In this document: positions 1-11,547 of the stretch, in pieces
How positions within the stretch are numbered: the stretch's first letter is position 1
How the letters are laid out: each line of letters opens with the position of its first letter
Assembly: GCA_021018995.1 (NCBI GenBank)
Contig: CM037598.1
Span: 73,674,671 to 73,738,670, forward strand
DNA length: 64,000 nucleotides
DNA from: Chloranthus sessilifolius
Taxonomy: Eukaryota > Streptophyta > Magnoliopsida > Chloranthales > Chloranthaceae
Direction: 5' to 3'
Made by a program: the position numbers and the translations under genes
Notes under the pieces: model-generated
What the model was told of the DNA's origin: nothing
What the model saw: only the letters and a program-made list of their open reading frames with translations
The model's database searches: none

Positions 1-869
1 AAATAGAAAATTATAAAAACAATATAGATATCTTCCGGATGGGCTGTTTTTCCATTTGCATCCACTTTTCCCATCTGGACCTACTGAGATCATTTTTTTT
101 TTAGGAATCATGTAGGATAATGAGTAGTGAATCATAGGCTGTTTTGAATATTCAATGGACCCACTAATTTTATTTTCCTTGAGATTTCTTCATCATAAAG
201 GGGTCTCTGTGTGTGAACCTGTTTTTTAATATGTGCTCCCATGCTTCATTATTTCTTTTTCATACACATCATCAACAAAGGGTCAATCTTATGAATCTTG
301 CTTTTCGTATTCACCTTTAATCATTTTTATAATCACTTAGATTCATAAGTATCTCAGCTTTTGGGTTTGTTTCTTTGGGCTTAGGATATATCATTTGGCA
401 TTAGATTTTCTGTTTTAGAATTTTAGTTTCAAATTCTGTTTTAGATCGTGATTTTTTTTCTTTCTTAGGTTAATGTGTCCTCGTTTTCTTGATTTTCATC
501 ATTTTTCTGAGTATAGTTAGTTTATAACTTTGTTTTCCTATTTTGCATTCACAAATTCAGTTTTGTATCAACACTTTTCTTTTCTTTTTTAACTTTGTAT
601 TCATTCCCTTACCTTGCTTTTGTTTCTCATTATTAGCATTAGTTTCCTTTCATTTGCATAGTAATCCTTCTATTTGTTAGATTTTATTTAGCAATTCTAG
701 CATTGTTTTGTTGATTTTTCTTGCATTTGTATATCATGTTTTCCTTTTCCTTGCTCATATCTTGATTTTACATTTTTATTTTTCTGCATATAGTTTAGAT
801 TTTTTTTTTCATTCTTAGTTTTTCTTTCTTCTTTTACCCTCGCTGCCCCTAGTCTCTCATTGTCTAGAA
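1..869. other. AT-rich DNA, no feature recognised
   Basis: T-rich on the plus strand, with no open frame of useful length and no domain I can recognise. Probably decayed internal sequence of Ath-0. A short motif at 870-903 (CATTGAGGACAATG followed by GGTTTGGGG) matches the Athila 3' motif seen again at 2032. Confidence 0.5.
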
Positions 870-1010
870 CATTGAGGACAATGTTCATCTTAGGTTTGGG
901 GATCCTTGAGAAAGAAGGAAAAGGAGATCAAATTCAAAGGAGTCTGCTTTGTGCAAGGCACTCTGTGATCATCAAGTTCTCTCTCTTGGAGACTGCTCCT
1001 CTCCCTCTTC

Positions 1011-1254
1011 CACAAGTTACCAAAGGTACCTTTCTTTGCCCTCTTTTCTCATTACAATTGGAACTCAAACAGCTCCCAAAAATCTGAAATATGTATTTTT
1101 GGGAGATCATCAAACACTACATGATTATTTCTTCCTCCCTTACAAAGGAGCAAGAAGAGGCTGTTGGTAGTTCTAAAAACAAGACAAGAAAGCAATTATT
1201 GGACCATTCTTTGATTTAGGAGGACTAAACCCAATTTGTATGCATGCATTTGTT
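1011..1254 (+). pseudogene. Broken Athila pol fragment (protease-RT linker)
   Basis: Read across frames, this stretch gives peptides that match the linker between protease and reverse transcriptase of Ath-A (minus strand, 44200-44450): ELKQLPK then LKYVFL, IISSSLTKEQEE, VLKTRQ and a TI.DLGG.NP..MHA block, in the same order as in Ath-A. At least two frameshifts are needed, so it is not functional. The downstream RT domain does not follow; unrelated T-rich sequence does. I infer an internal deletion of RT, RNase H and integrase in Ath-0. Confidence 0.7.
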
Positions 1255-1479
1255 TCTGTTGCTTCTTAGTTTTTTGCTTCTTAGTTTTCTTTTCTAATTT
1301 TTTCTTTTCTTTCGGTTTGCTTTTCATAAATTCTACCATTTTGATCTGTAGTGAGCTTGCTATTTTCTTTGTTTTTCCCTTACAACAACAAGTGAGGACA
1401 CGATTCCTCACACGTTTCCCCAATTTCAGGTTGTTACTCACTTATTGGGAATTAAATCGAAGATTACTTTCTCCACACG

Positions 1480-1630
1480 CATGCCTAATGCTACTTAATG
1501 ACCCACGCCGATTCTGGGCCATGAGCATTACCAATGCCCCCCATTCAAGTCCCACCCTTTGGCTTCCCCACCTTACCTATAAATAACCAACCTCTACCAA
1601 ATTCCCCACATCTTTCCCCACCCTTCCAAA
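1480..1630 (+). promoter_or_regulatory. Promoter-like block upstream of small ORF
   Basis: A CCTATAAATAA box at about 1573-1583 is followed by a C/T-rich leader of about 45 bases and then an ATG at 1631. The layout resembles a plant core promoter. It lies inside the element and is not part of the LTR. No expression evidence is available; the call is from motif layout only. Confidence 0.4.
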
Positions 1631-1858
1631 ATGGCCGGACCAAGCCAATAAGCCACCACCGCTTTTACCCCATGTGGTTGGACCCCACCACCAGAAGGTG
1701 CGGATCCGCTCCAGCCCCTCTGGGACGAATTTGAAGAGGTCCTCGCGATTTTGGCCAAAGAAAAGGAGGCCCAACTCCGGCCTCCTCGGAAAAAACAAAA
1801 AATCAACCCTTCCACTTCCACCCTCCACCTTCCACCCCTCCCTAAAAACACATCCTAA
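1631..1858 (+). pseudogene. Small accessory ORF with one in-frame stop
   Basis: Starting at ATG 1631 the frame runs to TAA at 1856-1858, about 75 codons, broken only by TAA at 1649-1651. The product would be proline-rich, with an acidic stretch (LWDEFEEVLAILAKEKEA) and then a basic RPPRKKQK patch that could act as a nuclear localisation signal. It lies where the end of the extra ORF of Athila elements would be, about 170 bp before the conserved GAGGACAATG motif. No family recognised. It could be the C-terminal remnant of that ORF or a coincidental frame. Confidence 0.4.
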
Positions 1859-2031
1859 TTCATCTTTATTTTTTTTTTATTTTTTTTTATGTAAAATATT
1901 TCTAGTTAATAAACTTTACTTTCTCCCATTCTCCATGTCATTTTCTGCTTTTATTTTTTTCTTCTTATTGTTATTCTTTGCCTTGTTTCAATTTTTCCGG
2001 TATAAAGTGACCATGCCACCTTTGAACCGAT

Positions 2032-2068
2032 GAGGACAATGTTCCCCATAGGTTTGGGGGTGTGGCGG
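2032..2068 (+). other. Conserved internal polypurine-like motif of Athila elements
   Basis: GAGGACAATG, a short spacer, then ATAGGTTTGGGGGTGTGG. The same motif is on the minus strand of Ath-A at 37383-37416, in both cases about 1.6 kb before the LTR. It resembles the true polypurine tract next to the LTR and may be a second plus-strand priming site; that role is inference. Confidence 0.6.
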
Positions 2069-3621
2069 ACAAGTCTGCCTAGGAATAGTTAACATAAGGG
2101 CGTGAGAATCACCTAAGTAATTAGGAAATGTATTAATTTACTTTAGAATCATGACAACTAGAAAATTTAAAATTCCCTTGCCAAATTTAGACATTCTAAA
2201 CCTTGCGATATTCTACATTTCCATGATGATTACACCATAAAACATACATCGGTATCAGACGTAGTAAGTCAAAAGGAAGAAAAAGGTAAAGATATACTTA
2301 AAAGCTCAAGGAAAAACCATAACCGGTGAGAATTGAGCCCATATATTTTCCATCTCTGTTGAAGAGTGGTGAGGCAATTTTTTCTCGATTCAAAGGATTG
2401 GTTGAGGCATTAGATCCACTAGAAGTTAGGAAACTCCAAATTAAAACAAGTAACAGCACTCATGAAATTGAGGAAAAGATCAAGGCCTTCTTTGGAATGA
2501 CTTGAACCTAACAGAACCAACCAAGAAAAATCTGCCTGTTTGTACCCCATTTGAGTCAGAATCCTACAATTCTTCATCAAAAATACTCAAAAGTACTTTT
2601 TGAACCTATGGAACCAATTCAGCCTTCCCTCACTCGAGAATTCAGAGGTAAAGGAGAAAGAACGAAGATGGACCATTTCTGGGCAACATCAAGAAAATGA
2701 AGAGAAAATACCTCAAAAGCAGGCAATATGGTGGTGAGAAAAGAAGAGACAAACAATGTGAAAAGTTGCAAGCAAAAGGCAAAAAAGGGACCTTATGTTG
2801 AAAATGCAAGATCAAAGAAAGAAGCGATCACCGTGAATGTGAGAATCTCGAAAGAAGAAGAAGAAAGAAGCTAAACTCAAAAAGGTGGAGTCATGAACCA
2901 TCTCTGCACTTCAAGTTCTCAAATTCAAACCTCTGTTCAAATTGCCTTTCCTTGAAACTTCACTCCATAAGCCATACAAACAAACCTAGATTAAAAGCCC
3001 TTGTGATCCAAAGTTGAGTGAGCTCATGTGGAGATGAAGTGACCCAATCTATGGTGAGGAGATGTCAATGATGCCATTGCCTAAGAATCATGCCTATGCT
3101 CATGCTTACAGATCCATTTGGGAGATGTAAGCGCTCTTGAGCTTGAGTGAAAATGAACCCCTCAACAAAAACACTGAGAGTATACCACGTGAGTGTTTGG
3201 GTTGGAACTTGAGCACCTTAAGTATGACTTATAACCTAATTTTTATCCATAGGATGAGCTTCTTCTTTGCACATTTGTATGATTTTCTATGACTGTTCAC
3301 TGATTGGAAATATTGAAACATTCATGAGGTTTATAAATGTTTAAATTCTGTGCAAACAATAATCAAATTTTCTGTTTCATCATTGATTCAAGAGTAACTA
3401 ACCTGCTCCTTGATTGCTCATTTGATAATATTGCCTTGATGTTAAGCTGTTTCATGGAGAAGTTTGTGGGTACCTTCATGAAAACCCTCGGGAGACTTCA
3501 CTCCTCCTCTAGGGATCACCTAGGGGTTTAAAAGGCTTATTGCATATGCTAAATGCACTGTGCTTCCTACAAAAGTGGCTCTTTACTTTGTTTTTTATGT
3601 TTCTTTGCTCGGGGACTAGCA
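2069..3621 (+). other. Athila 3' non-coding region
   Basis: No coding frame of note. Purine-rich in 2640-2880 (AAGAAGAAG runs). Parts resemble the matching minus-strand region of Ath-A (35778-37380), for example a shared AGTGAGCTCATGTGGAGATG-like block. Treated as untranslated element DNA between the last ORF and the LTR. Confidence 0.6.
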
Positions 3622-3639
3622 AAGCTTAGGTTTGGGGTG
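3622..3639 (+). promoter_or_regulatory. Polypurine tract of Ath-0
   Basis: AAGCTTAGGTTTGGGGTG directly before the LTR start TGATAAG. The preceding GGGACTAGCAAAGCTTAGG is nearly identical to the minus-strand sequence before the Ath-A 3' LTR (35759-35790). It primes plus-strand DNA synthesis in this class. Confidence 0.85.
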
Positions 3640-3929
3640 TGATAAGTAGTGAAAATACCATTTTCACCCCTAAACATGAGCCTTGAAAGACCCTTGAGAG
3701 GACTAAATAAGTGCTTTAGTGTTCATATTGCGGCTAACCAAAAAGACAGTCCAAATCCGAAAACCATCCTAAAATGATCAAAAGTCGACAACGCATGTCA
3801 AGCTCAAAGAGGGTGAAGAAATAGCCTCGAATGGCTAAAAAGGTCCTAAAAGAGCAAGAAAAGACACGAAGAAGAAGAAGGATCCATTACGCAAAGAAGA
3901 ATGGAAGCTAAAAGTCAATTCGAAGAACT

Positions 3930-4195
3930 ACTATTCGCAAAGAACCTTGAACTTTGCGAAAAGAAAAACACTCCTCGAATAGAAGAATGACCTTTGCGAA
4001 AGAAGAAAACACTCTGCGAAAGAAGAGAAGTACTGCGAAAAGATCTCCACGAAGCCAAAATGCTTTGCGAAAAAGATCTCCACAAGCCAAAATGCTTTGC
4101 GAAAAGATCTCCTGAGCCAAAATGCTTTGTGAAAAGATCTCCTTGAAGCCAAAATGCTTTGAAAAGCAGCCAAACTACTTTGCGAAAAGCCCTTA
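3930..4195 (+). repeat. U3 motif array, TTTGCGAAAAG type
   Basis: TTTGCGAAA or close variants occur about eight times. Within 4041-4175 the motif sits in nearly four copies of a unit of about 29 bp (GCCAAAATGCTTTGCGAAAA then GATCTCC). The array lies between LTR start and TATA box. Confidence 0.85.
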
Positions 4196-4483
4196 AACTA
4201 TCCAAGGACATTCCGGAAGATTCTGAGCACGAACCAAAGGCATATTCCACCCCATGTGAACACCCAAAGATGAAATTACTTGGCGGGAACTTCTAGAAGC
4301 TCAAACAGATTTTTGAATTACATAACAGAATTGATGCCTCTGTTTCTGATTGATTGGTGAACCGGATCAAGCATTTACGATTGGCGAGCAGATCCGGATC
4401 ACGGTGCTCGACTCCTATTGGTTGATACTGAGATCTATCCAATTACGATTGGTTGATACACATCTGAAATGGCTTAGGAAAAA

Positions 4484-4493
4484 CTATAAATAG
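4484..4493 (+). promoter_or_regulatory. TATA box of Ath-0 LTR
   Basis: CTATAAATAG, about 845 bp into the LTR, in a G/C-richer context. The likely start of the element RNA lies 25-35 bp downstream. Confidence 0.65.
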
Positions 4494-5468
4494 CGAACCA
4501 TTTGCCCAATTTGGGTATCCAGATTTTGAGTTTTCATCTCTATTTCCCTCCTTATTCGGATAGTCTCTCTGAACCCCTTGTAATCTTCCTCTCTTTTGCT
4601 TTTTGAGAATTCATTGTGAGTGCTTTGTACTTCAAGATTGGATTCAAGACTGCTAGTCTGAGGGCTTTCTAAAGCCGTGCTCTGTAATTGTAAGGGCTTT
4701 CTAAAGCCGTGCTCTGTAATTGTAAGATTGAATTTAAAAGGTTGCTGTAAACTGTGTTTTCTCCATTGGATTCATGTCAAGGGTTCTTATTGATCACCTT
4801 AGTGCATTAGACTCCTTTAGATTCACTACTTCGCTATCAATTTCCCTTCATTCATCATCCTATGCATTATTAGCGTTGGTAACCTAATTCAAGCGGCATT
4901 CTGATGATGTTCATGTTCGAATTGAGGATAGGTCAACAACTATTGGATGATCCATGACCATTTAAGTGGATGAGATCATAACCATAAGTCTAAACCTTCC
5001 TTAATTCATTTATTTCTCTTACATCTTGGTAGCGGATGAAGATTGAATCAACTCTATTTAGTTGCAGATTCTCCATTAAAATTCAAAGGCGAAATCACAG
5101 AAAGTTATTATTTCTCCATTTGATTTATTTTAATCACTTCCCCAACTTGAATCTGGATCAGTTAGATAATTCTTTTCTTTATTTGCTTTTAGTTAAACGT
5201 GACAAAAAACCCAACACTCTCTTTTTATCTGCTTTCTAGATAATTATAGAGCCAGATCTGGTAGCACAGATCTGGAGGTCTATCTCATATTTCAGACTAA
5301 TTCTCTGTGGACGATCTTTAATATACTCACTTTTAAAACTTACTACAATTGGCCCTGATCTTGCAGGCTATTGTTAGCCCTCAATGTGCTGATATCTCTT
5401 TCATAATTTAAAATTATATAACTTATTATTCATTAATTCGTTCTCAAAATACACATAAAAAAGGCACA

Positions 5469-6356
5469 TGTGGAGTGACAACAGATATTAAATCTTTGTT
5501 TAACTTATTATTGGGACGCCCATGGCTGCACGAAGTTGGAGCCATACCTTCCACATTGCACCGGAAACTCAAATTTGCATCTGGGCATAAGATCATCACG
5601 ATCATTGGAGAGGGGCACAGCGAAAAAGAAAAGGCTGCCAATAGCGTTGAAAAACCTAATGTGCTGGATATACCACACACCGCTGAGGACGTCGACCTCC
5701 ACAGTTTCGAATATGAGGTGTCGGCAATACTCCCAGAGCCCATGGAGGGCATCATGTCTAAAACAGGAGGCGGTATGGTAGCAATAGTGGCAATGCTCCA
5801 AAAGTGGGGCTATCAGAAAGGAAGGGGTCTGGGACCCAAATTACAAGGTAGAAGAGAGCCAGTTGTGGCTAAGGGATAAAAAGTAAGATTCGGGTTGGGA
5901 TACAAGCCCACAGAAGAAGAGGTCCGAGAGGCCAAAGAGAAAGCCAGGGTCGCCGCAATTGCAAGAGCTCAAGGAATCAACATAGAAGAGAAATCTTGCC
6001 CTAGGCCACACATCAGGGATTCCTTTGTCAGCGCAGGAGTCGTAAAAATCGATCAGAATGGGGCAACCCATTTGACCCCACACAAACTCAAAGCCCCAGT
6101 TCATCCCACCAATCCCCAGATCTCCCTTCCCAGCTTGGAGATAGATTTGGTCGCGTTATCCCTTTTCGAGGAACGACGGTCGGTACCTGAACAAGCTCCC
6201 CCTGTGGTGAATCACCACAAAGCCGTGTTAACATTTGAGGATATCATCTCAGATGAAATAGGGATTAACATGATGGAGGCTGACTCCAATGAGCCATATC
6301 AGCCAGCACCCTCCATCCCAACAGGTAAAGAAGCGGCCCCTCAGGTATGCAACTGA
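5469..6356 (+). pseudogene. Tat-1 protease end and G-patch region
   Basis: The frame opens with NLLLGRPWLHEVGAIPSTLH, the conserved end of the retropepsin domain in Tat elements; the catalytic Asp motif is lost upstream with the Ath-0 insertion. Then follow an acidic stretch and a G-patch-like segment (WGYQKGRGLGPKLQG, later GLGYKP), which in this lineage probably binds RNA. One TAA stop (5877-5879) splits the frame in the middle of the G-patch; after it the same frame continues to TGA at 6356. The ATG of the pol ORF (6347) overlaps this end in another frame. Confidence 0.8.
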
Positions 6357-9300
6357 GCATCTTTGCCCCAAACCCTAGAAGCAAGAAGTGGCCTAAAGTT
6401 TGGCGCATGTTTTCCAAAAAAAAAAAACCTATAAAAAGTGAGATAAGCCCTTGGCAGGCAATACCTTGTGTATATAGCAACCCGCCTTGCCAAGGGTCCA
6501 TCTCAGAAGAAAGCAAAAATCTCAAAAACATGGAAAAAATACAAAAACTCAAAAACATGAAAAAAACAGAAAATCCCAAAAACACTGAAAAAATCCAAAG
6601 TCCAAAAATATTGTCATTTAAAATTTCAGAAAATGCCCCACAAAAGGATGCCTTAATCAAAATACCTATCCCACGTAAAATCAACCCCTTCCCTGTAGAA
6701 ATACAAGAAGAGGTAGATGTTACGAGTCTGGACGAGGATAGTCCCCTGGAGGAGCTCCCCAATGAGCTCCTTGACCAATTCACCAACTTTGAGCATGGCC
6801 CTACCCCCATTGTCGAAGAGACCGAAGATGTCAACCTAGGAACTGAGGAGGTTCCCAGGATAACCAAAATCGGAGCATCACTATATCCTGAGGAAAGAAA
6901 AAGCATGATCGACTTCCTTCGGTCATACCAAGACATTTTTACCTGGTCGTACGAGGACATGCCTGGTCTGGATACTGATTTGGTAGAGCATGAGTTGCCC
7001 CTCTACCCTGATATGAAGCCAGTCAAGCAGAAGTTGAGACGTCTCCGACCCGAATGGATGTTGAAAGTCAAAGACAAGGTCATCAAGCAGTATGACGCGG
7101 GGTTTCTCATGGTATCCAAATACCCGCAATGGCTAGCCAATATCGTACCTGTGCCGAAGAAGGATGGAAAGGTCCGCATGTGCATCGATTTCCGCAATTT
7201 GAATAGGGCGAGCCCAAAGGACGATTTCCCATTACTACACATTGACATCTTGGTTGATAACATAGCTAAGCACGGGATGCTCTCTTTTATGGATGGATTC
7301 TCAGGATACAATCAGATAAAGATAGCAGAGGTTGATCGTGAGAAGACAGCGTTCATTACCCCCTGGGGAACCTTTTGCTATCGAGTCATGCCATTCGGGC
7401 TGAAGAATGCCGGTGCGACGTACTAGAGAGCTATGACTGCACTATTTCATGACATGATGCATTGAGAGATTGAAGTATATGTCGACGACATGATAGCCAA
7501 ATCACCGGAGCGAAGCGACCATCTAGTAAACCTCCAGAAACTGTTTGAAAGGCTAAGGAAGTATCGACTACGACCGAATCCACAAATGTGCGCATTTGGC
7601 GCCATGTCAGGGAAATTGTTAGGATTCATCATCAGCAGGAGAGGGATCGATGTCGACCTAATCAAAGTCAAAGCCATCACTGAAATGCCGCCGCCGTCTA
7701 CTGAGAAGGAAGTTAGAGGGTTCTTGGGCAGAATACAGTATATCAGTCGGTTCATTGCACAGCTAACACCTATCTGCATGCCGATCTTCAAGCTGCTAAG
7801 GAAGAATTCTCCCATTGAATGGAATGATGATTGTCAGGCAGCGTTCGATAAAATTAAAAGCTACCTCAGGAATCCACCTGTTTTGGTACCACCTGAGCCA
7901 GGGAGACCATTCTTGATGTATCTCTCCATGACAGAAGTTTTGATGGGATGTGTCTTAGGTCAGCATGACGAGACGGGAAGAAGAGAGCAGGCCATCTACT
8001 ATCTGAGCAAGAAATTCACCAATTACGAGACGCGCTATTCTCACCTGGAGAAAGCATGCCTAGCCCTTGTATGGGCTACCCAGAGGCTCCGCCACTACTT
8101 ACTGTATCAAGCCGTTCTACTTTTAGCCCGAATAGATCCGTTAAAATACTTGTTCGAAAAACCGGCTCTCACTGGACGAACTGCACGATGGCAACTTTTA
8201 TTATCTGAATTCGACATCACGTACGTCACTCAAAAATCGATAAAGGGGCAGGGGCTTGCTGATCATCTTGCTGATAATCCTTTACCTGACTATGAGCCGT
8301 TAAGGACTGAGTTCCCAGATGAAGATATCTTGTTCATGACGGAGGACTATACAGAAGAAGCAGAAGAATCATGGGTAATGGACTTTGACGGGGCAGCAAA
8401 CGTCGAGGGCCAAGGAGTTGGCGCCATCCTAATCTCACCCAAAGGATCCCATGTACCGGTCTCTATCAAGCTCAACTTCCCTTGCACTAATAATATAGCC
8501 GAGTATGAAGCTTGCGCCGCTGGTTTGAAGGCGGCTCTCGATCTGAATGTAACTCACCTTTGAGTATTTGGCGATTCACAGTTAATCATATGCCAGACGA
8601 ATGGCGATTGGAAGACGAAAGATGAGAAACTGATCCCCTATCATGAACACCTCGAGGATCTGATAGCTTACTTCCAAGATGTGGCTTTCTCATACGTCCC
8701 CCGGATAAGGAATCGCTTTGCCGATGCATTAGCAACTTTGGCATCAATGATTGAACTCCCCTATGGTGTTGAGATGAAGCCGATCGTGATCGAGCAGAGG
8801 AATGAGCCGGCTTTCTGCCTCCAGATTGAGGAACCTACAAAGCCTGATGATGAGCCACCTTGGTTCTCAGATATCAAGAATTTCCTCGAGACCCTAACTT
8901 TCCTAGAGGGTACATCCAAGACTGACTGAAGAACCATTCAACATTTAGCGGTAGGTTATGTCATTTGCAGGGAATGCCTCTACAAGCGATCATACAATAA
9001 TGTCTTACTCAGGTGTCTTACTGAAAGTGAAGCGGTCGACATTATGAAAGAAGTCCATGAGGGAGTATGCGGAGCCCACGTTAGCGGTCACATGCTTGCT
9101 AAGAAAATTCTGTGGCAAGGATACTTTTGGACCACTATGGAATCGGATTGCTGTAAACATGTTCAAAAATGCTACAAGTGTCAAGAACACTCTAGTCTGA
9201 TACACGCTCCTACCATCGATCTTCACTGCATGACCACTCCTTGGCCATTTTCTACCTGGGGCCTTGACGTTGTCGGAATGATTAATCCAAAATCATCAAA

Positions 9301-10111
9301 TGGACATCGGTTCATCCTCGTCGCCATTGAATACTTCACCAAGTGGGTAGAAGCAGCGTCATATGCCATCATCACTGCCAATCATGTCGAGAAGTTTCTC
9401 AAGAACAATATTGTGTGCCGATTTGGAGTACCCAAAGATATCATCACAGACAACGGCACAAACTTTGCAAATAAGAGCATCCGAGACTTCTGTGAGCAAT
9501 ACAAGATCAAGCACCATCGCTCATCCCCTTATCGGCCTCAAACTAATGGAGCCGTTGAAGCTGCGAACAAGATAGTCGTCCGCATCCTTGAGAAAATGGT
9601 CGTCACTTACCGAGATTGGAGCGAAATGCTGCCCTTTGCTCTGTGGGCCTATTGAACATCGATCCGTAACGCTACAGGGGCAACACCATTCTCCCTTGTG
9701 TATGGAACCGAGGTCGTCCTCCCGGTGGAGCTTGAAGTACCCTCGCTCTGAATCCTCATGGAATCAGGCTTACCCGAAGCAGAAAGAGAGAGATCACGCT
9801 TTGATCAGCTTAACTTACTGGACGAAAAGAGACTCCTAGCCTTATGCCAAACTCAAGTTTACCAAGGGCGAATCGCACGCGCTTACAATAAACGTGTCCA
9901 CGATCGAGATCTAAAGGTAGGAGACACTGTGCTAAAGAAGATCTTCCCATCCCTCCACGCCAATCCAAGAGGAAAGTTTAAGCCGAACTGGGAAGGACCA
10001 TACGTCATTCGAGAAGTGCTGTCGAGATACGCCATCCGCCTCGCCACCATGGACGGAGATCATCTTCTTGAGCCCATCAACGCTGGATACGTCAGACGGT
10101 TCTACTCTTAG
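6347..10111 (+). pseudogene. Tat-1 pol: RT, RNase H, second RNase H, integrase
   Basis: A single frame of about 1255 codons makes the replication enzymes. Visible landmarks: RT (KDGKVRMCIDFRNLNRASPK, FMDGFSGYNQI, YVDDM at 7478-7492); first RNase H with a decayed first Asp but AIYYLSKKF and THYETRYS-like blocks (7900-8110); second RNase H from 8371 with MDFDGAA, AEYEA, FGDSQ and ADALA (the D-E-D-D set); integrase zinc finger H..H..C..C (9050-9190), core LDVVG, TDNGTNF, VEAANK, and a C-terminal KFKPNWEGPY. Stops at 7424 (TAG), 7463, 8561, 8927, 9653 and 9749 (all TGA) make it non-functional; no frameshift is seen. It could only be expressed as fragments. Confidence 0.92.
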
Positions 10112-11547
10112 TCTATTACGATAAGGTAGGTATTGGTGATACAGATGCGTGACTGCTTAAGAACCACCCGAAAGAGGCCATCATTCCAAACACAGTAGCC
10201 AGAAAGCATCCCTAAAAAACTAATGATATCCTTTGCTACCCCATTTGAGCCTGGGCCTTTCTTTCAATAAACCCCTTCCCGAAAAATGTGTGTGTACATA
10301 TACCCCAAAAAAAAAAAAGGATGAAGCAGAGTTGCTATCAAAAATCAAAAAATTGGAAAAGAAAAACCTCAAAAAGAGATTGCCTGAAATGAAAAAAGAG
10401 AGAGAGAAGAAAGAATAAAAAAAAATGTGTAGAAGAATCATAGGGCATGTACAGCAAAACCCCCAAGGAAGAAAGTATGCTGAGAAAACTAAAGCCGTAT
10501 CAAGGAAACCCTTTTAGCCCAGCATACCTTCAAATCCTAACCTAACCCATGGCCAAGCTACACCCTGAAGGAAGCCCTCTTTGTAGGTTCGCAAGCAGTC
10601 ACATTATCTGTTAAGTCAACATGAGCCGAGTTGTGAGACGACATCAAAACCCCATCTAGCTGGCTATGACGGAATCGACGTCTATGTCGTGGGTTTTGAA
10701 AAAAAAATAGTAATAATAAAAAAAAAAATAAAATAAAATAAAAAAAAAAAAAATACAAGCTTAAAGCAAGATGGACGTAGTGAAAACCCGAAAGGGCACT
10801 ACGGGTAAAAACAGCGGGCTTGTGCGAACCAGGTGAAAACCCAAAAGGGCGCTTGGGGTAAGAGAGCTAAACCCATGGACGTGGTGAAAACCTGAAAGGG
10901 CGCCACGGGTAAAAAAGAAAAGAGGGGGATAAAAATAAAAATTAAAAAAAAGAGGAAAAAAGAAAAAAAAGAAAGGTTTAAAATGATTGATTGATGTTTG
11001 AGGAACCCTTTTGTCACTCTCCCTATTACTCATTGTCCAATTGGGCCGCTCATGCTAGTTCGAATCAGGTCTCGACCAGAATTGTCTTTGTGAAACCGCA
11101 CCGTCAAACATAGGACCCGAGGCAAGGAGAAAGGTTTGGCTCAATCTAAAGGGATCAGTACTCCGGCCTTGGCAAAATTCGAAAAATCACTCAGGCCCGA
11201 TTACATGACAAGGGCTCGGCCATGCTCGAAATAGGACCCGTGATTTCACCTCACTAATTAAGGCACCCCAAAAAAAAATGAACAAAACAAAAAATGCAAC
11301 CAAAAAGCCAAAAGACCTGTGTAGATGTATATAATGAACTGCTTTTCACACCGCTTACACCACGCCCCAAAAAATAGTCGGCGTGGTGACTAACATGCTT
11401 TCCTTTTCTTAACAAGCATAAGCGAAAACAACAAAAACATAAAGAAAATATGTATACCAAAAAATGTGTGTGTATCTATAAAGGGGTTTCTTATGCCCCT
11501 TTTCTGTGTATTTGATCTGTGTAAAAAGTTCCATGTGCAGGAAGGAG
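10112..11547 (+). other. Tat-1 region after integrase, non-coding, with short repeats
   Basis: No supported gene. Between 10780 and 10915 a GTGAAAACCCGAAAGGGCG.. block followed by ACGGGTAAAA occurs three times (variants end in CTACGGG, TTGGGG, CACGGG). Runs of A with short interruptions flank it (10700-10755, 10915-10985). This kind of block is usual for the region downstream of integrase in Tat elements. Function unknown. Confidence 0.6.

Larger units (their letters stand above)
1..5455 (+). mobile_element. Ath-0: Athila-type Ty3/gypsy element, 3' part, defective
   Basis: The 3' half of a plus-strand Athila-lineage retrotransposon whose 5' part lies outside the window. It contains, in order, AT-rich DNA, a broken pol fragment (1011-1254), a promoter-like block and small ORF (1480-1858), a GAGGACAATG...GGTTTGGGGGTGTGG motif (2032-2068), 1.55 kb of non-coding DNA, a polypurine tract (3622-3639) and the 3' LTR (3640-5455). 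The lineage call rests on close parallels with the complete Athila element at 33304-49850: same pol peptide, same internal motif about 1.6 kb before the LTR, same LTR start pattern. It ends inside the protease of Tat-1, so it inserted into that element. The five bases after the LTR are TAAAA; the matching duplication would be outside the window. Confidence 0.8.
3640..5455 (+). repeat. 3' LTR of Ath-0
   Basis: Starts TGATAAGTAGTGAAAATACC, closely like the Ath-A LTR start, and ends ...AAAATACACA at 5455, giving about 1816 bp with TG...CA ends. It holds a motif array (3930-4195), a TATA box (4484) and the Athila R/U5 block CTCTGTGGACGATC...AAAACTTAC (5290-5340), which has counterparts in all Athila LTRs here. 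A 33-bp unit (GGGCTTTCTAAAGCCGTGCT...) is duplicated in tandem at about 4663-4727. The exact 3' edge is inferred from the CA end and from where protease homology resumes. Confidence 0.8.
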
